A stretch of DNA of 10,956 bases from Dunaliella salina (Eukaryota > Chlorophyta > Chlorophyceae > Chlamydomonadales > Dunaliellaceae). A program made the translations under genes and the position numbers. Below the pieces are notes generated by a model. It was given only the letters and a program-made list of their open reading frames with translations. It did no database searches and was not told the DNA's origin. The number at the start of each line of letters is the position of its first letter. Position 1 is the first letter of the stretch. Where the stretch lies: positions 161,398 through 172,353 of the forward strand of contig MU069444.1 of the NCBI GenBank assembly GCA_002284615.2. Reading direction: 5' to 3'. Below, piece after piece: positions 6,897 through 10,956 of this stretch.

Positions 6897-6936
6897 GTGA
6901 GCCGTATGCTTGCTGTTGTTGCTGCGAGCCGTACAT
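6897..6936 (-). CDS. Candidate first exon, MYGSQQQQQAYGS
   Basis: On the - strand the ATG at 6936-6934 opens MYGSQQQQQAYGS and stops at a consensus donor, gtaagt (6891-6896). In-frame TGA TAA codons lie about 27 bases before the ATG, so this could be the translation start, with the AT-rich stretch 6937-7040 upstream as leader or promoter. The Q/Y/G/S composition matches the candidate exon at 6352-6465, which is the main reason to pair them. It is short enough to occur by chance. Confidence 0.3.
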
Positions 6937-7036
6937 GGGATGGTACAAAACAAGAATGAACAGTTATCAAATAATAAATGAAAAGAAATTGTCCTTTGTG
7001 ATTAGGATTTCACGAACGTCTTGATTTATTGTACAT

Positions 7037-7503
7037 TTGTTGGAAACAAATTTGTTTAAAGTCAAACTCACTGCACCGGGCTCGTCCCCGTGCACGATAG
7101 ATGCAGGAATTAGCCTTATATTCCTCAATGTTTTTTTTTCCGAAAAATACTTGCGGTCAGGCTTGCGGTTCTCCCCGAGGATTTCAGCGGGTGTGTCCCT
7201 CTTTGCACAAACAAAGGAAGATCCTGTAGCACAAACAAAGGAAGAGCCTGTAGCGGGGAGCTACGAGGAAAGCGAAGCGCAAATGGCGATGCTCATTCCT
7301 GAACGTTATTTTTTTTGAACACCGTTACAGAGCGTTGTGATTTTCTGTCAGTTGGACCGTCAGCTCAGAACTTGGGTTGCACCATGCGGGCCTCAGCATC
7401 TGTGTTAATCCCTGAAGCTGGTATACCGCCATACACACGGCTCATTCCTTCATTCAACTTCTTCGAAAAAGTTCCTGGAAAATTTTCAGTACCAAGAAAT
7501 TAA
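7037..7503 (+). CDS. Two abutting hypothetical ORFs, possibly one frameshifted gene
   Basis: A frame from 7037 to 7318 ends in ERYFF just past a T8 run (7309-7316). A second frame, opening at 7315, continues NTVTERCDFLSVGPSAQNLG to 7503. One T fewer in the run would join them into about 155 codons, so either a homopolymer error or a real frameshift is possible. The first part has an in-frame duplicated octapeptide (AQTKEDPV, AQTKEEPV) and acidic residues. I recognise no domain, signal peptide or splice sites, and the region near 7131-7139 is a T9 run. It may be non-coding. Confidence 0.15.
7205..7252. repeat. 24-bp tandem duplication
   Basis: gcacaaacaaaggaagatcc plus tgta at 7205-7228 is repeated at 7229-7252 with one substitution. 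The length keeps the reading frame. Confidence 0.95.
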
Positions 7504-7716
7504 CAAAAATACATGTAATCCTACTTGGGTTTCCGAATTCCCTCATGGTTCTGGCTCCTCAGCCTGCCTGGCATTAAATTGAATTAAAGCCGCCCTGATG
7601 CTATAGCAAAGTTAGCTGACTTTGTGCGCTCTATCCCAGGCGAATCCACCTTGATCCTTCGAAGATTCCCCCTCATGACAGGGTTATCCACCTTCAACAT
7701 TGATTGACCTCCAACA
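7504..7716. other. Unassigned, one short open stretch
   Basis: On the + strand about 7586-7705 reads SRPDAIAKLADFVRSIPGES, TLILRRFPLMTGL, closed by a stop. It looks protein-like and could be a mobile-element scrap, but nothing identifies it. Confidence 0.2.
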
Positions 7717-7940
7717 TTGATGATCTTTCATGATCCCTGCCCCTTTCTCTCTTGCTCCATCCTCTCTTGCTCTCTCTTCAAACTTTGCCTCTTTGCCCCC
7801 CATGCTCTCTCTGGTTCTTTCCTCCTCTATTTCNTTTCTTTNTTAATCCCCCCCCCCCCCCCCCTTGCTATTCTCTGGTTCTTTCTTCCTTTACTTCATT
7901 TCTTTATTATTTCTTTCAGCAGTCGTCTCTTTCTTTAGCT
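7717..7940. repeat. Pyrimidine-rich tract with C17 run and two unresolved bases
   Basis: More than 80 percent C or T. The block tgctctctctggttctttcc near 7803 recurs as tgctattctctggttctttc near 7866, i.e. a diverged duplication separated by a run of 17 C (7848-7864). Ns at 7834 and 7842 lie next to it, so the assembly is poor here and the C count is unreliable. The ORFs through it (Leu/Phe/Ser/Pro-rich) are artefacts of composition. Confidence 0.85.
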
Positions 7941-8389
7941 GCGTCCTGGGAACATCGCACTGTCCGGATGATGGATTATGAAAACTTTGAGAAACAAACT
8001 AAATTTTGTCCAAACACCTATCTCTTCATCACTTGGAAACTGCAGCAGCTCAACCCTTTGCACCCGCAATGCGTTAATAGTCCATTAATGGAATTTGCAT
8101 ATCATCCTGTTTGGTTTGGCTAGCACTACCTAAAATGCGTACACGACCAAGCCTGAACATATATAAAATGGAACTGGGCCTTGGGCTTAGTTGCCATGCC
8201 ATCCAAAATCAACAACCATTGTCAACCATGTTCCAAAAAAAACCGAGCTGGGCTCCCATTCTCTCACTCTCCAAAGCCGCACGTCCAGCACCTCACCCCT
8301 GCCCCAAACTCTTGTTGACAAAGAGTATCTCCGATCTTATTATCTTATATCTATCTTGTTGTTACTATTACAAATCCCTTCATCATTTA
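7941..8389. other. Unassigned region upstream of LINE copy B
   Basis: A + strand frame gives DYENFEKQTKFCPNTYLFIT and ends at 8123; another runs from 8111 into copy B. Neither shows a motif. The junction where recognisable LINE sequence starts is about 8390. Confidence 0.2.
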
Positions 8390-8761
8390 GAACGTGCACG
8401 GACTCAACATTCCCACACCACAACTAGACTTCAAACACGCAGCTTAAGAAACCCGAACAGGAATAACAAAGTGACTTTGCGTACCATTTTAATTGGTGTG
8501 GGTGGCACAATTTACAAAGAGCTAACAATTTTGCCTCTCATAAATCTGGGTCTAACCAAACGGAAAGCCAAATGACAAGCATCCAAGCTCAGGAACCATG
8601 CCATCCAAAGATTATCCACCATCATTAACACTAGACATGCACTTTGCTTTCAGAGGGCATCTGGGAGGGGGTTTGATGGGCGCACGGAGGCGGCTGAGGA
8701 TGGAAGAAGGAGAGTCCGACCGCTCAGGGGCATGGCAGACAATCCTCCAGATCCCCATTAG
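8390..8761 (+). pseudogene. LINE copy B: endonuclease C-terminal half and conserved end
   Basis: Frame 2 reads ERARTQHSHTTTRLQTRSLR, NPNRNNKVTLRTILIGVGGT, IYKELTILPLINLGLTKRKA, then a TGA (8573-8575), then ASKLRNHAIQRLSTIINTRH and a basic Gly/Arg-rich linker, ending MADNPPDPH at a TAG (8759-8761). It aligns with copy A (PLGVGGTNYTEHTLKQFKQL and HAHSVQYAHKLVSARPAI), so it is the region just after the E-V-K motif of the restriction-like endonuclease. Apart from one TGA, explicable as CGA to TGA, the frame is intact over 120 codons, so this copy is better preserved than A but 5'-truncated. It belongs to a different subfamily: the linker before the last residues is longer and has RRRVRPLRGMAD instead of VLEPGAFSS. 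Confidence 0.75.
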
Positions 8762-8935
8762 TTTTGTCTCCTGCTTAATCCTAGGCTAGTTTTGTCTAGA
8801 TTAGGTAGAGAGCCCCCTTGTGAGGCCTCTAACTTTTGTTAGGGGTTCTTCCCTTAATGCACGCGGCCTTTGGCTTGCGTAGACTTTTCTTTTCTTTTCT
8901 TTCCTTTTCATTTCTTTTCTTTGTTTCTTTTCTTC
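8762..8935 (+). mobile_element. 3' UTR and TTTTC tail of LINE copy B
   Basis: After the TAG the UTR includes ggttcttcccttaatgcacg, similar to copy E (gggtcttcccttaatgcgct), then ttgcgtagac and a run of TTTTC-type pentamers (about 8884-8934). Copies A and D end in comparable T-rich tails. Confidence 0.75.
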
Positions 8936-9250
8936 ACAGGCCAGAGGTCGTGTGAAATAAGGGAAGGTCCCCTGACTAGCAAGCTAGCACAGGCCTCACC
9001 AACAGGGCCCCTCAATCCTACACTAGACACAGCTCGAGCCTAGGTGCCACCAGGCTCTCAGTGAGAGCCAGAAACAGAGCTAATGAGGTTCTGTAGGGTT
9101 GTTCGCCATGCACATGGATGCTCAGCTTCTCCTTCTTTTCCTCTCAGCCTGTGGCTATGGCCCAGCCTGAGGACGTGGTAAGATGGAGCTGTTAAGCAGG
9201 GCGCCCAATGACGGGGGCATAGAGAGGAAATTCCAGGCATGGGCTGAGAA
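8936..9250 (-). mobile_element. LINE copy C, 3' end on minus strand
   Basis: The - strand contains ATG GCG AAC AAC then CCT ACA GAA CCT CAT TAG (9109-9080), i.e. MANNPTEPH-stop, at the same place as MADNPPDPH in copies B and E. The flanking ggctgagaggaaaagaagga resembles ggctgaggatggaagaagga of copy B, and the - strand UTR has ggaccttcccttatttcaca like the box in B and E. Its end abuts the pyrimidine tail of copy B, so B and C are tail to tail. No T-rich tail of its own is visible. The 5' limit is vague. Confidence 0.65.
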
Positions 9251-9303
9251 GAAGGTTGTGCAAGAAGGGTGTGAGAAGGAAAAATAGAGTCTGCTTGGTT
9301 GCC

Positions 9304-9498
9304 TGTCAAAAATGAGAGTACTTCCCACAGCCAGGTTCCAGAGCCATGTGCTTCTAGTAACCCTCCAAATCCCCATTAGCCTGTCTTGGCTCATATCTTG
9401 TGGTGGAGGGGATGCACGGCTCTTTATGAGCCAAAGTGTCTCCTTTTCCTTCATTGATGTAGGGAGAGTTTCTGTGCCTACGCAGTTTCTTCTTTTGT

Positions 9499-9532
<34 letters not shown>

Positions 9533-9580
9533 TTTTCTTTTCTTTTGTTTTCTTTTCTTTTCTTTTCTTTTCTGTTCTGA
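9304..9580 (+). mobile_element. LINE copy D, 3' fragment with TTTTG/TTTTC tail
   Basis: From 9304 (tgtcaaaaatgagagtactt) the sequence follows copy A from 5463 onward, including the frame ending CASSNPPNPH at a TAG (9377-9379) and the UTR with tggaggggatgcacggctct and tgtctccttttccttcattg. It ends in TTTTG and TTTTC pentamers. A probable 14-bp target duplication flanks it: tctgcttggttgcc (9290-9303) and tctgcttgatcgcc (9581-9594), 12 of 14 matching. It is therefore a severely 5'-truncated insertion of the copy A subfamily, as produced by target-primed reverse transcription. Confidence 0.85.
9487..9572. repeat. TTTTG / TTTTC pentanucleotide microsatellite
   Basis: Uninterrupted TTTTG units grade into TTTTC units. 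It forms the 3' tail of LINE copy D. The Lys-rich ORFs on the other strand come from this repeat. Confidence 0.95.
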
Positions 9581-9601
9581 TCTGCTTGATCGCCAAAAAG
9601 G

Positions 9602-9620
9602 TTGTGCAATAATTGCACAA
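9602..9620. repeat. Short palindrome ttgtgcaa-taa-ttgcacaa
   Basis: Eight-base perfect inverted arms with a 3-base spacer, just after the copy D target duplication. It could be chance or a protein-binding site. Confidence 0.5.
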
Positions 9621-9759
9621 TGGGAGTACCTAACAAACTAACGGTGTGTAAAATGAAGATACTTGTGTAGGCAAGGGAGCCCCTTGGGGGGTGAGAGTAA
9701 CAGCAGATTGAATGCTCTAAAGCCACCGGTTAGCCAGCTTTGGAAAGGAAAGGAGAGGG

Positions 9760-10113
9760 TTACATACCTGTTTCTGCCTGCGGGGGCAGCTTAGCTGAAG
9801 CAGGAAAAAAGTGCACTAAACAGACCATTCCAAAAAGTAAAACTTGAAGCACAGTCGCAGCATTTAGGCATGCAGACACAAACTTGACCAATCCTTACAC
9901 ACAATCTTGGCTCATGAAGTCTGTGAGATTTGTTGCGCTACTCAGGGGCGTGGAACTACACAAATGTTGGAACTGAGTGCATAAACTTGTCAGGTTCTGA
10001 GAAAAGCACTCCAGAATAATGTGCTCCTCGTCCTGTAGAGTGTGCCAATCACATTTGCATGAAATTCAAATCTCGCGTGGGGACTTGTTTTCAAGGTTCC
10101 TGTTTGGCAACAT
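9760..10113 (-). pseudogene. C-terminal zinc-knuckle segment of a second LINE type
   Basis: Read on the - strand: PNRNLENKSPREI, TGA (10068-10066), ISCKCDWHTLQDEEHIILEC, FSQNLTSLCTQFQHLC, then NLTDFMSQDCV, TAA (9897-9895), then in the same frame GLVKFVSACLNAATVLQVLL and on to a TAA at 9762-9760. R-x-C-x-C...D-E-x-H-x-L-x-C, followed by L-x-x-L-x-x-Q-F-x-x-L and F-V-x-A-C, is the standard C-terminal end of jockey/L1-like LINE polymerases, where the Cys/His knuckle follows the RT. The first Cys pair has one base-triplet less spacing than usual. Cys where Arg is normal (SLC, HLC) and the TGA fit CpG decay. It has no overlap with the NPPDPH family and is a different element, cut at its 5' side near copy E. 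Confidence 0.65.
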
Positions 10114-10114
10114 A

Positions 10115-10320
10115 AGCAATGAGGGTTTGGGAGAGGGGTCTCAGGGCCGGGCTGCGCACAGGATAGCGAGGCACACTGAACGCATGGCTGACAACCCGCC
10201 AGATCCACATTAACTTGTTTGTCAGAGCTTGCCTCGGTTGGTGGAGCTCTCAGTAAGTGCCAGCTCTGACTGTTGGGTCTTCCCTTAATGCGCTCTGGCT
10301 GTGTCCAGCGCAGGCTTATT
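10115..10320 (+). mobile_element. LINE copy E, 3' end
   Basis: The + frame reads NEGLGEGSQGRAAHRIARHT, ERMADNPPDPH, stop TAA at 10211-10213. The last nine residues equal those of copy B. The UTR contains gggtcttcccttaatgcgct, shared with B. The tail is weak: cttatttactttataatttc. The copy is 5'-truncated, starting near the border of the - strand knuckle fragment. Confidence 0.75.
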
Positions 10321-10458
10321 TACTTTATAATTTCACTTTTTGCACACTGGTATCCAGCATAGACTTTCACTTTTTACTGGCAAGGCAGGGAAGGGAAAGT
10401 TAACAGGACTACAAGGAGAGGCAAGGCCCCCAGTCAATAGGATTGACTGCTATCCAAT
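10321..10458. other. Unassigned AT-rich spacer
   Basis: It contains tttcacttttt twice (near 10330 and 10364) and no coding signal. Confidence 0.3.
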
Positions 10459-10677
10459 CTAGAAAAAAAAAGTCTGCGTGACTGCTACCCAATTAAGAGG
10501 GAAAAAGATTCCATGCATGGAGTAATACCGCAACTTGACCCTCAACCAGGTAGTGCTGCTATCCAGCTTCTTGGTCTGCACATGCCAGCCTATCATAAAA
10601 CATCCGTGACATTCAAAATCCTCAGGACTCGCTCGAGAAGATAAAAATAGGAAGAGTCTGCACAGGCCAGAGGTCAA
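10459..10677 (-). CDS. Unrecognised 72-codon ORF or exon fragment
   Basis: The - strand frame reads SSRASPEDFECHGCFMIGWH, VQTKKLDSSTTWLRVKLRYY, SMHGIFFPLNWVAV and ends in a run of Phe from an A9 tract at 10463-10471. The middle looks protein-like (Cys/His pairs, Trp, Arg), but there is no domain I can name and no clear splice sites. It may be an exon piece, a TE scrap or chance. A 15-bp identity (cacaggccagaggtc) with the end of LINE copy C (8935-8949 and 10661-10675) lies at its 5' end. Confidence 0.2.
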   Translation of the reverse strand: MTSGLCRLFLFLSSRASPEDFECHGCFMIGWHVQTKKLDSSTTWLRVKLRYYSMHGIFFPLNWVAVTQTFFF

Positions 10678-10741
10678 CTCGCAGCCAGTCCTGCAAACCC
10701 TTGCGAATATCTGCTGTGCGTCATGTATTCACAAGGTAAGC

Positions 10742-10765
10742 ATGTATACCTTCATGTATACCTTC
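10742..10765. repeat. 12-bp tandem duplication
   Basis: atgtataccttc occurs twice in direct succession (10742-10753, 10754-10765), following a good splice-donor-like aag/gtaagc at about 10733. Confidence 0.9.
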
Positions 10766-10856
10766 ATGTGCTCAATCACTCGGCACTGCAAGTGAGCTCT
10801 TTCATGCCAGCTCTAAGAAATAAGAAGATATGCACGCTCGCATCAATGCACTTCCA

Positions 10857-10862
10857 CACACA

Positions 10863-10956
<94 letters not shown>
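10857..10956. repeat. CA dinucleotide microsatellite at window end
   Basis: About 100 bp of CA repeats with a gac interruption near 10863 and caac interruptions near 10892 and 10924. It runs off the end of the window, so its length is unknown. Confidence 0.98.

Noticed and set aside
7717..8123. Leu/Phe/Pro-rich ORFs with possible membrane segments
   Set aside because: They come from a pyrimidine-rich tract containing a C17 run and Ns; the hydrophobicity reflects composition only.
8598..8789. 63-codon plus-strand ORF
   Set aside because: It is a shadow of the frame that carries the LINE copy B terminus MADNPPDPH.
9354..9726. Lys-rich minus-strand ORFs and the matching Phe-rich plus-strand ORF
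   Set aside because: They are translations of the TTTTG/TTTTC microsatellite.
9781..9825. 27-nt minus-strand micro-exon (cttcag ... gtatgt)
   Set aside because: The splice-like signals are good, but the same bases are read through in frame as the end of the minus-strand LINE fragment, which is the simpler explanation.

Overview
The window is repeat-rich nuclear DNA of a eukaryote, most likely a chlamydomonadalean green alga. A Dunaliella-like genome is my best guess, held with low confidence and based on moderate GC, abundant CA and minisatellite repeats, and the style of its LINE remnants. There is no bacterial operon structure, no rRNA or tRNA gene that I can see, and no intact long host gene. 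Almost everything recognisable is decayed mobile DNA.

Layout. 1-1190: a terminal hairpin, a pyrimidine tract, then a ~54-bp minisatellite cut by a 189-bp hAT-like MITE that has a 10-bp target duplication. 1400-5655: one badly decayed LINE-type retroelement on the + strand. Its reading frame can be followed through about seven frame changes: an N-terminal region, a domain with a methyltransferase-like layout, RNase H, a CX4CX7HX4C knuckle, a PD-(D/E)XK-like endonuclease region, a short conserved C-terminus and a 3' UTR. It is interrupted at one point by two DNA elements, an 804-bp TA-flanked element (3187-3990) and a 388-bp hAT-type element (3998-4385). Removing both restores the reading frame exactly. 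5657-5841: a 65-bp tandem repeat.

6350-6940: two candidate exons on the - strand of a Tyr/Gly/Gln/Pro-rich host protein, the best hint of a non-transposon gene. 7000-8380: weak ORFs, a pyrimidine-rich tract with a C17 run and two Ns, and nothing else I recognise. 8390-10320: a graveyard of LINE 3' ends: + copy (8390-8935), - copy (8936-9250), + copy with a probable 14-bp target duplication (9304-9580), a - strand zinc-knuckle C-terminus of a different LINE (9760-10113), and another + copy (about 10115-10320). The rest is unassigned, ending in a CA microsatellite that runs off the window.

The five LINE 3' ends share a nonapeptide-like end (xxNPPDPH-stop) at the same place before a 3' UTR, so they form one family with at least two subfamilies. 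Many of the nonsense codons read as CGA to TGA changes, consistent with CpG decay. Family assignments rest on visible motifs only; no database search was possible.
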